Part shown: in pieces, positions 10,901-21,401 of the stretch
Layout of the letters: the number at the start of each line of letters is the position of its first letter
Position numbering within the stretch: position 1 is the stretch's first letter
Assembly (NCBI RefSeq): GCF_963678635.1
Contig: NC_087067.1
Span: 10,401,716 to 10,465,715 of the forward strand
DNA length: 64,000 nucleotides
Direction of reading: 5' to 3'
Source: Symsagittifera roscoffensis
Taxonomy: Eukaryota > Xenacoelomorpha > Acoela > Convolutidae
Made by a program: the position numbers and the translations under genes
The notes under the pieces: model-generated
Told to the model about the DNA's origin: nothing
What the model saw: only the letters and a program-made list of their open reading frames with translations
Database searches by the model: none

Positions 10901-12040
10901 GGTGAACAACTGTAAACAGATTTAATCTTCATTTTTCACATCGTGAACTCACGCATTTAGCCGCAATAACACGTAAAACAAACATAGAAATCAATTTGTT
11001 GAAAAGTGGGGAAAATGAAAAAGAGCCAAAGTGGCAAAAGAATGAATGATGTTTAAAAGCTTTGACTCTTTTCCAACTCCGCCCCCTATTATTTCAAAAA
11101 AAATTTCTTCATACAATACATTTTAACATCATGCATTTAGCTATTATGATACGTAAAACAATTATGAAAATGTAAAAATATGAAACGTTGTGAAAAAAAT
11201 GGAAAAAAAAGCTTTTATTCATAGTGTTTAAAGCGTTAAAAGGAAAATGCATGCTTTTACGATGTAAATTATGATTAAAACATTTGTTACAATTTTTAGT
11301 TTGGTTTTTTTGTTCCGATTATCGAAGAATTTGAGGAGTATATATAGACGGGGAGTATTTTCTGTTCAGACCGATTTTAGAAAAGTTTACTGCAAATGGC
11401 TGTCAATCTGGAAACCTTGGGATTGCCAAGCGAGCATGCTTGCACTGGAATAAGTGCGGATGGCTCAAATAATACTTGGATAATTTGCTTCAATACGCAA
11501 ATTATTTATGCGTAAAAAATTATCCGCATTCATAATCGTTCCAAATTTAATCGAGGCAAGCTAATTCATTCCTTTATTTCAAATCACAACTCAAAACTTA
11601 AATTTTGGTATTATCACCCTAAAATCTGTAGTTTGTCAAACTTTCATCTACCAAAAACTATTCGAGATCAGTTTTTGGGCAGTCGGAACAATCAAAGCTT
11701 TGCCCATGAACACTCTTGCTTAAAATATGACAATGTGAAAACGTTAAAAACGAACTTCAATTGGAGGAGAAGCAGGAAACAACCGGCGCTTTGTTGGAAT
11801 TCGAGACTTCTCCAGTTTTTATTGGAACTAGAAAAAACTTGAACTAAAAACTAAATTATAGTATTTACTATTTTCATATTTAGAAAAAATGACGCCAAAA
11901 GCACTAAAAGCTGATTGACACAAACTGGATGCCATAAATTAATTTTAAAAGGGTACTCTGGTTGCCCGGATGGACAAAATTATAGGTTCTTTTTCCACCT
12001 CCCCCACCTCACAGAAGCATCTTTTTCGAAAAATGTTAGA

Positions 12041-12711
12041 TAACAACAAATACAGGTATGCTATACAAATAGTTGTAGCAATTCGTAATTGCATTAGAAA
12101 ACCGTAGAATACGCTTTCAGTTGATAAAAATACATTTCCAGTTCCAAAAAAAAAATTTTTTTTTCCTAGCTTGTTAATAATTTCAGTTTGGTGCTTCTCA
12201 GTTCACACTGTTTTTCTAAAAAAATACCCAAGTCTGCCAACGGGAAATTTGAAATTTCCAAGAATTTTTGTGCCTCTCAATTCAACGTGTTTTTGCATAG
12301 CTATACAGGATCTCAAATGGGCAGGTGGGAAAGTCCATCCAAAAAAATTGGTTGAGACTTAAACAGCCTCGATTTTGCAATCAAAGCGAGATTGCAACCA
12401 ATAAGCTGACCAGACCTAGCAGACTGCAAAGTTTTTTCTCGTTAATTGATTTTTTAATATGAGTTGAAAAGTAGTGCCTCTCATTGCAGCCTTTTTGTAA
12501 GAAAATTTATTCAGGATTCCCATCAGAGAAGTGGATACTTTCAATCACAAGTTTTTTTTTGCTTTTTTTTCTTTATGAGAAACATTTTTGTTGAACTTGA
12601 AAATGTTTTAGAAAAAACTACTGGCTTTCCCGCATTTTAGATTTTTTTTACAACTACAATGAAAAAAGAAAAAATCAAATAACAGTTTGAAAATCAGTTT
12701 ATTTCATCTAA
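12041..12711. other. A/T-rich stretch before the piggyBac-like gene
   Basis: No gene seen. It would contain the left end of the transposon, but I could not identify a TTAA-flanked terminal inverted repeat by eye. Confidence 0.3.
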
Positions 12712-14040
12712 ATGGGCAATACGCTCGGGCAAATAGAAAACAACGGTTCAGCAAGAAGTTGGAGAGTTCTTAGAGGAGAACGACTGCCTGAATGCGAGTT
12801 CATTGAACACTACCATGGTGTTTTTGGAGTAAAGACTCCTCTTCAGTACTTTGAGCAATACTTCACTGATGACTTCATTAACGAAATGTGTTACAAAGCT
12901 GTTCATTATCGTGTGACAAAGGACCACAACGATGTGGCTGCTACTATTTACTTGGAAGAAAATTTGAGTGTGGACGAACAAATTATTGCTTACAAAGGTC
13001 GGAAGTCGTCTCTTAGACAATATAACCCTCGAAAACCCAAAAAATGGGGTTGGAAAGTTTTCGTTCTTTCTGGTCGGCTAGGGATTATCCATAAAATTGA
13101 ATTTTATGGGGAGACCGTATCGACAGCTCTTGGCGGCGAGAATGTCAACAAGCCCGGACAAGTAGTACTACGCCTCGCCGAAAATATTCCATCAGGGAGA
13201 AACTTCAAACTTTTCTTCGACAACTGGTTCAACTCTCCAGGGTTGCAAATAGCACTTGCTTTGAGACAGATCTGGTCTATTGGCACTCTGATGGTGAACC
13301 GGGCACCAGGGTTGAAATTTGACCACATCGTGAAGCCTGCCAGAGGTTCGTATGTTACAAAAACGATGAAGATACAAGATGTACAGCTTTTTGCAACCCA
13401 GTGGTTTGACAACAAACCTGTTACTGTTCTGAGTACATTTTGCGCCGGCGAGCCGGAAGTTTCTCTTCGTAGGTACGACCGTGTTTCAAAAACTCACGTG
13501 GCCGTTCAAGCACCCCAATCCATATCCGTCTACAACAAACATATGGGCTATGTTGACGAAATTAACTCATATTTGGGTCGTTTCCGCGTAACAACACACT
13601 TTCGGACCAGAGCCTATCTCAAAATTTTTTTGAATTTCGTGAATATTATCGCAACAAACTGTTGGGCCCAGTACAGGCGAGATGCAGAGCGAGAAGGCGA
13701 CGGTAAAAAAGACACGATGTCGTTGTACGTTTTCAAGAGTTTGTTGGCGGAGTCTTTGTGTAAAACCAAAGCATCACGACCGGGACGGCGCGCGAGTCTG
13801 GATGAAATTCCTATAAAAAGACCACGACCGGGGCCTAAATCTACACTTCCCATGGCTGATATTCGACTTGATAGAACAGGCCATTGGTCAATTGGCATTG
13901 GGAGCAGCATGCGGGGTGGAAACTGCAAGATGCCAGGCTGCAAGTCAAAGCCAGTCACAAAATGCGAAAAATGTGACGTTCATCTCTGTGTGGCAGCAAA
14001 AAACTGCTTCAAAGTTTTTCATACAGTCGAGAGGCTATGA
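12712..14040 (+). CDS. piggyBac-type transposase, internally deleted
   Basis: A 442-codon frame of the piggyBac (DDE_Tnp_1_7) family, nuclear cut-and-paste transposases that target TTAA. Visible motifs: the N-terminal block TPLQYFEQYFTDDFINEM (residues about 40-58); LSVDEQIIAYKGR (about 86-98, first catalytic Asp); FFDNWFNS (about 168-175, second Asp); MGYVDEINSYLGRFRV (about 277-292, third acidic site); and a C-terminal cysteine-rich zinc domain (about 404-438) with CxxxxC, CxxC, LC and CF-x-x-FH. Normally well over 100 residues separate the N-terminal block from the first Asp block; here about 30 do, so an in-frame deletion removed part of the domain. The frame is otherwise uninterrupted and richer in G/C than its flanks, so a domesticated gene cannot be excluded, but a deleted transposon copy is more likely. 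Confidence 0.85.
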   Translation: MGNTLGQIENNGSARSWRVLRGERLPECEFIEHYHGVFGVKTPLQYFEQYFTDDFINEMCYKAVHYRVTKDHNDVAATIYLEENLSVDEQIIAYKGRKSSLRQYNPRKPKKWGWKVFVLSGRLGIIHKIEFYGETVSTALGGENVNKPGQVVLRLAENIPSGRNFKLFFDNWFNSPGLQIALALRQIWSIGTLMVNRAPGLKFDHIVKPARGSYVTKTMKIQDVQLFATQWFDNKPVTVLSTFCAGEPEVSLRRYDRVSKTHVAVQAPQSISVYNKHMGYVDEINSYLGRFRVTTHFRTRAYLKIFLNFVNIIATNCWAQYRRDAEREGDGKKDTMSLYVFKSLLAESLCKTKASRPGRRASLDEIPIKRPRPGPKSTLPMADIRLDRTGHWSIGIGSSMRGGNCKMPGCKSKPVTKCEKCDVHLCVAAKNCFKVFHTVERL

Positions 14041-14630
14041 AAAGTGTTCATAAGTCTCAGACTTCTTGGAAACAAATAAATGATGAAATCAGAAGTTTTT
14101 TCAAGAAAAGTTCGATTTCGTACTCAATCAATAGTTGTAGCTTCAATTTGCCGAAAAGTACGATTTCGTACCAGGTCAAAAAAACAGTACCCAAAAATTT
14201 TTTTACGTTTTTTAACTTCATTTTTGTGAAACCTAGACCAAATAACGCTGTGTTACGCAGATAAAGTGCTGAAAACAATAATGAGAAAATTGCCGTCCAG
14301 TTAGGGTTAAAAAAGTTCTGGTCAACGTCGATTGTAAGTAGCTGTGAATAAAGATAGAATTTGGGAAATTAGTAGTATAAATAATTAGTACAAAAGTAAG
14401 CTACATATTTAATTACCAATATTTGATTAAATTACAGCAGAAAAATTAATGATATATTTTTATAATATTTCCGCTAGTCATTTTGATTGCTTTTTACGTG
14501 CAGCTCCATTTCATATTTCGCAGTTACAGCGATTGAAATATCACTCGCTCATGCTTTGATCACACCTGAAACACAAATGTTATCATTACTTCAACTTTTA
14601 TTTAATAAGTACAAATATACGGAGTGCGGC
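14041..14630. other. Intergenic, nothing recognised
   Basis: A/T-rich, no gene. GATTTCGTAC occurs twice, near 14115 and 14161. The piggyBac right end was not identified. Confidence 0.3.
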
Positions 14631-14831
14631 CAGTATTTAGACAGCCGCGTATTCATACTGGTCAGTATTTAGACAAATACTGTTTCAACCAATCAGAATC
14701 GAGAAAAAACATAAATAATCCAAAATAAATAATAATTATTTATTAATTTCTTCTTTGTCTCGATTCTGATTGGTTGAAACAGTATTTGTCTAAATACTGA
14801 CCAGTATGAATACGCGGCTGTCTAAATACTG
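14631..14831. mobile_element. Foldback (long inverted repeat) element
   Basis: Perfect 74-bp arms (14631-14704 and 14758-14831) flank a 53-bp A/T-rich centre. Each arm starts CAGTATTTAGACA at the outer edge, and this 13-mer recurs within the arm about 32 bp further in. No coding capacity and no clear flanking duplication. The absence of mismatches between arms suggests a recent arrival or gene conversion. It can fold into a long hairpin. Confidence 0.85.
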
Positions 14832-15071
14832 ACATGTAACCAAATATACAAAGCCTTTATCTCTTTTTTTTGCAATAAACTTCTTAATTTTCTACTAATT
14901 CAGGATTTTAGCAGATTACTTATATAGGAGTTTTAACTATTGGGAACACCAGATTTTGAAGGAAAACCAGAAACTAGGAAACTCCGTCGGTTCCAATTTG
15001 AAATCAAAATAGTGATCCAACATATTCATGGATTTAACCACACAATATGAGCCACGCAAATATAACTTTGA

Positions 15072-15644
15072 TCACAATTCTAGTTGGAAACTCAACCTGA
15101 TTGCATTTTTTGGCATAAACTCACCTTCTAGTCGTGAGCAAAACACCCTAGTCCAATCACACAACTTAAGACCATTGGTTTTATCAGGTGGCGGCCTTGC
15201 AGATGAATACTTTGACCCGCCACAAAACTTCGGCATGTTGTAAAATGCATACATTAGCGTAGAAGCATTTTCAGAATTCTGGACGAGCTGTTTGACCATC
15301 TGACGTTGAAAAGCTCCCAGTTCTTCGAATGCTAGCATTTTATTGGCTAGTTCACACAAATCGTACATTTGCACAATCCAGTCAAATTTCTTTCTGTTTT
15401 CCAATTTGTCGACTTTTTCAACTTCGGCTTCACTTTCCTCGTCGTCAACGCTCGGCCCTCGGCAATCGGGGACCGAGTTCAAAGCACAAACTGTGAAATA
15501 TATCTGACCGAAATTAATGACTTTCTTCAGGTCTGCTGGGTCAAAATGAGCTTCGCGTGAAAGTCTCCGGGATGAAACACCCCTACTAAGGACAAACAGG
15601 AAAAACCCGAAGCAGAAAAACAATTTCATTGTAGTAAAGTACAT
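15072..15644 (-). CDS. Small secreted cysteine protein, unknown family
   Basis: The best start is the ATG at 15629, giving a hydrophobic signal peptide MKLFFCFGFFLFVLSRGVSS; an upstream in-frame Met lies at 15644. The mature part of about 160 residues has six cysteines (VCAL, PDCRG, DLCEL, KFCGG, KLCDW, VFCSR), a central acidic patch and a predicted helical segment with Leu/Met spacing. An even cysteine number and a signal peptide suggest a disulphide-bonded secreted product. The open frame runs to 15072, but a good donor (GAAG then GTGAGT, exon end near 15125) follows the last cysteine, so the true C-terminus may lie on an exon I could not place. No family recognised. Confidence 0.55.
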   Translation of the reverse strand: MYFTTMKLFFCFGFFLFVLSRGVSSRRLSREAHFDPADLKKVINFGQIYFTVCALNSVPDCRGPSVDDEESEAEVEKVDKLENRKKFDWIVQMYDLCELANKMLAFEELGAFQRQMVKQLVQNSENASTLMYAFYNMPKFCGGSKYSSARPPPDKTNGLKLCDWTRVFCSRLEGEFMPKNAIRLSFQLEL

Positions 15645-15649
15645 TGTTT

Positions 15650-16444
15650 GCTTTTCTTCTGTATGTAAAGAATATGTAGAATATGAGAAAGTTGGTAACT
15701 TTGACGTTCTTCAGCAAGGTTGAAATAAATCTGATCATAGTGGGCTCCATTGGTGATCTTTTTGTCTTCAGTAATGCAGTTTTAGTTTTGGTTTACTTTT
15801 TGGTTCAAGTTTTAGAATCATTCGCAACTTAGTCTACGATAGAATGCTTTTTGTATTACATTAAATGACGAAACAGCTTTAACAGCTATTTTTTTGATCT
15901 GTCGCTTTTCATTGACGTATTTTTCATCGCTTCAAATGAGATTAATCTCTTGTAAAAATGACAGCATAATATTTTCTAAAATTCAGAATTTAGTTCCAGA
16001 ACTTACGACACAATTTGATGAAAACAATCCAATTTTCAGTTGGCGTACCTGACAAAAAAATGCCACTGGAAATTGCCGCTTTGAGGAGAAATGCAAAAAA
16101 ACCTTGTTCAGTATTCTATCATTACCACTGTGCGAACTGAGGAAAGTTGAAATCTGATTTAAGTTGACTATATTTTTTGATTTTCCGAGCTCTCCCAAAG
16201 CACTAAAAAGAGCTCTCCCAAAGCAATACTTTTGCGCCACAGGCAGGGGTGGGTGGATCTAGGATTTTCTCGAGGGGGGCGGATTTTCAAAAAAAAATAA
16301 AAATTCAAAATTTCAAAATTTTGTCGACCTTTTTTTTTTGAGTCGACCAAATTGATTTTGTGTGCTCTCCGGAACACCACTATATAGACCCAAATTTGAC
16401 CATATTTTCTGCGCCTCAAGCAAATTTATTGAAAAAGGCGTTTT
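15650..16444. other. Intergenic
   Basis: Should hold the promoter of the minus-strand secreted protein gene on its left side. A 15-bp direct repeat AGCTCTCCCAAAGCA occurs twice around 16188-16219. No other structure or gene seen. Confidence 0.35.
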
Positions 16445-16755
16445 TAGGCACTTTTTGGATTGTGGAATTTTTCGACCAAAAAATTGCGTTTTTTTCGGCG
16501 CGCGCTCCCCCTCAAAATTAGTATACATTGGCGCCAAAGGCTCTTTTAGAAAAATTTTAAGGTCAGTCAGCCAAAAATGGATATCTTCCATAGCAATTTT
16601 AGGCATTTTAGGCACTTTTTGGAAAATGTTGACCAAAATATCGAGCTTTTTCGGCGCGCGCTCCCCCTAAAATTAATATATTTTGGCGCCCAAGGCGCAT
16701 TTAGAAAAATTTTAGGGTCCGTCACTAAATATGAATATCTCAAAAATAGTACGAA
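16445..16755 (+). repeat. Tandem repeat, about 164-bp period, two units
   Basis: Two adjacent diverged units, each reading GGCACTTTTTGG, then GACCAAAA, TTTTTCGGCGCGCGCTCCCC, ATTGGCGCC or TTTGGCGCC, then TTTAGAAAAATTTTA and a GTC-rich end. Repeated words start near 16447 and 16611. A related fragment (GGCGCGCG, CCCCCATCAAAATTA, TTGGCGCC) appears near 22641-22695, so the unit is also dispersed. Confidence 0.7.
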
Positions 16756-17838
16756 GTGGGACCCTTTGGGTCGGCAGGGGGTCGAATACCTGAAGGAAGC
16801 GTCCGTTTTTTGGTGAGGCTTTTTTATATCCATTTTTAAATGCTTTCCTTTCGATTGGTGCCCGGGCTGCGGTGCTCGACCCCGAATGGCCCTTGTAGTC
16901 AAACGCTATTCAGTCTTCGGGACACTCTTAGAAGATCGAACAGAAACATCGGTGAAAGCAGAACACAAGCAAGGGTCCAACAGGGCCAAATCATTGGCCA
17001 AACAGGTTCAACCATTTCTAATAGTAACAATATTTCACGCTTTTTTTTTTAACTTCAGCCAAAAATTTCTTTCAATCAAACACCTCCGATAGTGTGTTAC
17101 ACTGAATAATAATCAATTTTTGCTGCAAACTATAGTTTTCATCGAGCGCCCTTTAAAATTTTGAGATGCAAGGCTCCCGAATTTAAATACTTCTGATTAT
17201 TCTTGTGGTTTAAAAACAGAATCAATCTAGCATTTGAAATTTTTCTATAAAAAAAAAACGTTATCGCTACAGTGATTTCCTGTTGCGAAGCGGCAATAAT
17301 TTTGATTCATCAAAACTCCGCTTAACATGAGCCCGGAAAAGTACAAATTACAACTTCATTTGGGTTGTCGTCCGGTATTGTGGAAAAAATCAAACTCGTA
17401 CCTTACTTGACAAACACGATCAGCAACGGACAATGTTTGAACCCCAAAAAAGGGAACATTGTTCGTCCGTTTTTGTTGACTTATGAGTCAAACATCTCAG
17501 GCCGGGTGCTCTCATATTGTCTGAGAGAAAATGAAAAAAGAAAGATAGGTACTTGAGAAAAAGTATATAATTTACTTCCATTCATAACTATGTTACATGT
17601 TGTCTTGACTTTTTTTTATCAGTTCAAATTAAAAGTTCAGGTCAAATAAAAACACAGAGGCGAAGTTGCATTTCTCATACCCAAGCAAAAATATGACAGA
17701 AAACGCTAATGAGAAAAATTGAATGAGCAACACTTTGAGTCTTCGAAATTTCTCAATTGACGCACACCAATTACGACGCATTAGCAGTACAATTCAATTT
17801 GAAAAAAAGCAACTAACCAGCCTCGATTTCTAGAGCAC
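16756..17838. other. Intergenic, no gene recognised
   Basis: A G/C-richer patch near 16860-17000 has short open frames but no motif. The rest is A/T-rich. Confidence 0.3.
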
Positions 17839-18320
17839 TCTATGGAGCAGTCAATACATGAAAAAATTAAAATAAAGTGATGAAAATAAAATGAATTTTT
17901 TTAATTTAAGATTTTTGTGAAAATCATCCCCCACACGCTATAATAAGCACAAAGTGATACCTTTCGCTCCTAACGAATCAATTATGACAAATAAGCTTCC
18001 TTTAACCAAATTGGAATGATTTCTATGACGGATCAAATCTCTGTTTACGCGTTACTAGCGCGAAAAAAATCGCGCGTTAATTGTCCCAAATTGGCCAAAA
18101 GGGCAATTTTTAAACTCCCATATTTTTATGAAAAATGAACACAAGTAAAATATCTTTCCAAAATTAAAAGCAGGACAAACATACTTTTTGAATGATATAA
18201 ATAAATCCTGTCAAAAAAGGCTAGCTGAAGAGTCAAAATTTGTCTGAAGAAGAAAACTACTCCGAGCACAAATATTAGTTACTTCCGTTAGTTTCGTTAC
18301 GAAAGCCGGAACAAAAATAG
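17839..18320 (+). repeat. Diverged direct repeat, copy 1
   Basis: About 480 bp beginning TCTATGGAGCAGT and ending near ACGAAAGCCGGAACAAAAA. Shares collinear words with 18913-19371, including CATCCCCCACACGC, AAGTGATA, GAATGATATAAA, a pair of GCGCGAAA / TCGCG motifs and AATTTGTCTGAAGAA. Non-coding. Probably two copies of an old mobile or satellite unit spaced about 1.07 kb apart. Confidence 0.65.
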
Positions 18321-18912
18321 TCTGTGTTTAAATACTCAGCATTGGCTGTTCTTAAGAGCTGATTTTTGATCAAAATGAACACTTTCAAAATAACCACATT
18401 TTACTGCAAAAATATTGGAGTCGCAACATAATTTGCGACTTAGTTTGGAAAAAAAGATAGCTCACACTATAACACAAGCATTGCTTGTGTAAAAACAATC
18501 TACCTCAGCAAACTGAATCAACCTATAACTCAAGAAAATTTCACCTCAAACACTAAAACTCTAGCAAATTTAAAGTGTAACTGTTACTGAAAATCTTTCG
18601 ACAAATCCCAATTTAAAAAACAAATAGATTCTTTTGATTCAAATTAAAGTTTGAAATAATCTCAGCTCTAACTAACCCAAACTGTAACTTGCAAAAGTAG
18701 TACTCGTAGTTTTAAGCTGATTTTCACTTTTTGTGCACCTCAATTCACTTATATCTAGATAGTCAAAAAAACCTTTGCAGCGGGCCAATTAATTTTTATA
18801 ATAGCATTTAATACCAAAGCTATTTTCGACGCCCATTTTGTCATACATGCTGAAGGTGAACAAAACTGCTCGTATCAGGGCGAGGCCCTGAATATTCCGA
18901 CTGCCTTTTAAT
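18321..18912. other. Spacer between diverged direct repeats
   Basis: A/T-rich. No gene or additional repeat recognised. Confidence 0.3.
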
Positions 18913-19371
18913 GTCTATGGAGCAGTAAAAACTTGAAAAAATTAAATGTAAAATATAAAAATGATAATTATTTTTTTTAATTTGAGATTTTTTGTTAAAT
19001 TCATCCCCCCACACGCCATATAAAGTTCAAAGTGATAGATTTTGCTCCTAGTAACAAATCAATTATTGCAAAAAAGCTTACTTCAAACAATTTAGAACAA
19101 TTTCTAAGACGAATTAAGTAACGCGTTAATAGCGCGAAATATATCGCGAGTTAATTTTCCCAAATCTTTAAACCCCCATAACGAAAAATAATAGTTAAAA
19201 AACCTTTTCACATTTAAAAAAATCTTTTCAAATTAAGCTCAGTACACCACTACTTTTTGAATGATATAAAAAAATTCCGTCAAAAATGGCTAGGTAAAAA
19301 GTCGAAATTTGTCTGAAGAAAAAACCCACCCGTGCACAAATATTCCGTTACGAAAGTCGGAACAAAAAAAC
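18913..19371 (+). repeat. Diverged direct repeat, copy 2
   Basis: Partner of 17839-18320, same orientation, begins TCTATGGAGCAGT and ends near ACGAAAGTCGGAACAAAAA. Many substitutions and small indels separate the two, so the duplication is old. Confidence 0.65.
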
Positions 19372-19745
19372 CTAGAAAGCTTTCACTCCTAGCAAATGTG
19401 TAACAATTTTGGAAAAAGTTACGGCTATCGCACTCCAGGTTTTTCCACTGTCTGAATGTTTGGCCATAACAGAAACGCAGTTTGATTATAGACACTGTAT
19501 TCATTGCACGAGCTATGTAAACATACGGCTCATAACTGCTCAAATAAGTGTCCATCAGAATTGGGTGTGTTTGCCTCCGGAATCTGGAGTCAAACTTTTA
19601 GAACTGTAAACTTGAAAGTGTGACTGATTTGGTGGGGAATCGGAGATCATATATACGCTATGTTAGTTTGGTGTTGAAGAACTCAAGGGCGGCCAGAAAA
19701 CTCGGTTTTTTTAGACAATTACGCTCAAAATCTTGCTTCAAAATG

Positions 19746-19921
19746 AGCGGTTTGAGCGGTTTTTGAACGGTTTATCTATAAAAATCCGCTCAAAAAACAC
19801 GCAAGGTTTGAACGGTTTTGAGCGGTTTATCTCAAAAAAACCGCTCAAAAACCGAGCAAGATTTGAACGGTTTTTGAGCGGTTTATCTAACAAAACCGCT
19901 CAAAAACCGCGCAAGATTTGA
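19746..19921 (+). repeat. 56-bp tandem repeat of hairpin units
   Basis: Three units with a period of 55-56 bp. Each holds TTTGAGCGGTTT, then ATCT, then AAACCGCTCAAA, so every unit folds into its own hairpin of about 10-12 bp, followed by GCAAGATTTGAACGG. The plus frame stays open through the array (repeating FERFLNGLS-like peptides), which follows from the repeat and is not evidence of a gene. Confidence 0.8.
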
Positions 19922-21235
19922 GTAGGAACTTAAATTGTAAAAACAATATCAAAATAACTTTTGCTCAATTTCTAATAGGAGACTAAGCGCAGATCTGCAG
20001 TACTTGAGATACAAAAATAATTGATTTGACTGAAAAAAAAAACAATTTTGGCCAAAAAATGCAAAAAAAAAATTGTCCAAATTGACATTTCTTTGCTGTC
20101 AAAAGCTTATTTACGGAGGCTTTTCTCAAATTGCACTCAGGAAAACTTAGAAATTCAAAACTTTGAACATAACACATTTGTTTTTTTTTCAAATGAAAGA
20201 GTACAAAAAAACTTTTGAAAAAGATCTTCAAATATCAAAGAACATTTAAATCCTAAATTAAATCCGAAAAAAATTCAGAAGTATTTTTGAAATGCAATTA
20301 TTCGATTACTAAAGGGCATTTTTTATACCACAAACGCATAACCAGATTACTTTGAAAGGACTAAGCCGTGCATCAAACCAGTTTCTGTGCCTTTAAAAAT
20401 TGATTTTGATTTTTTTAATTTTCAGACCACTAAACTTATTTCATATGACACAGAAGAGATGCGAACTTAGCAAGCACCCCAAAAATTGGCAAAATTTTAA
20501 AGAAAAAAAAATCTAAAGAACTTCACTGATAGTGAATTTCAAAAAAGTACAAAACTTAAATACTACTAATCGAGTAGCGCAGGGAAATTATTGTTCCGAC
20601 TATAAAAATGTGGGGAACTCTATATTCGAGTGTTTTATTAGTTTTTATCTTTTTTTTGTTATCCACGCAAAATCAACTACCACCAAAAATTATCGGAATA
20701 GGTTGAGTGATTTGCCAAACTGGAGCCCTTTCAGTCTTGATTCGAACGACATAAAAAAGTTTTCAAAAAGTTTTTCTCATTATTGAAAAACTGTTTTAGA
20801 ACTCTTGATTTTTTTTCCAAATTTGAGCAAATAAAGCGAGCGAGTAGGCTTACAACAGCCTGGTTATGCTTAATTCAAGCCCTGAAAATTTATTTTTCAG
20901 CAAGTAAATTAGTTTTGGGGTTTTTAGCTACTTTTTAGAAACCAAAAGCATCAGAAAATTTAAAAAAATCGAATCGAAAAAATGTTGAAACTTTTAATTT
21001 TTGGTTTAGTTTTCTAGTCATGTTTCTGAAAAATAGTCCAATTTTACTTAATTATTATGATTGTCAAAAATGTCTAAATTATAGTTCTACGTCAGATCTT
21101 TTCATCATACCACGCAGAAAAAAAACACTGATTAGATAAAAAACTGTTTGTAGGTTTTTTAAAGACTATGGTCGGAACTTTCTGTGCTTCTTGCACAGTA
21201 ATCGGCTACCCTTGTTTGATTTGGGTGTTTCAGAT
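19922..21235. other. A/T-rich intergenic
   Basis: No gene or repeat that I can support. Confidence 0.3.
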
Positions 21236-21401
21236 TTGTTGATTTGAGGCTGAGTGAATAAGAGCTTCAAATTTTTGCCGCGATCGAAAACTTTTTGCCG
21301 TGAGCTCTAACTTTTCGGGTTGGTTTGATTTGTGGCTGAGTGTATGTGCGCTTTAAATTTTTGCCACGATCTTAAACTTTTTGCCGTGAGCGTAATTCAG
21401 T
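21236..21401 (+). repeat. Tandem repeat, two units of about 90 bp
   Basis: Two diverged units share TTGATTTG, GGCTGAGTG, the AAATTTTTGCC pair and a CTTTTTGCCGTGAGC word (near 21236-21313 and 21327-21401). Non-coding. Confidence 0.6.

Larger units (their letters stand above)
6680..12040. repeat. Cluster of decayed MITE-like elements with G/C-tract ends
   Basis: A family of roughly 160-220 bp non-coding repeats recurs in both orientations, often nested. Ends read GGCTCTTTTTCC followed by a C-tract and CACCT; the other end is the inverse (AGGTG, G-tract, GGAAAAAGAGCC). The interior carries recurrent words such as ACCAAATATGTTTGTC and ACAATCGGACAA. Traces appear near 6690-6910, 7190-7580, 7800-7990, 8080-8360, 8500-8720, 9600-9790, 10050-10200, 10540-11060 and 11990-12020. 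No transposase is encoded. Open frames here are proline/glycine-rich translations of the tracts, not genes. Confidence 0.7.

Noticed and set aside
19746-19921. 62-codon frame through the 56-bp repeat array
   Set aside because: Openness follows from the repeat; no signal peptide, no splice sites and no homology seen.
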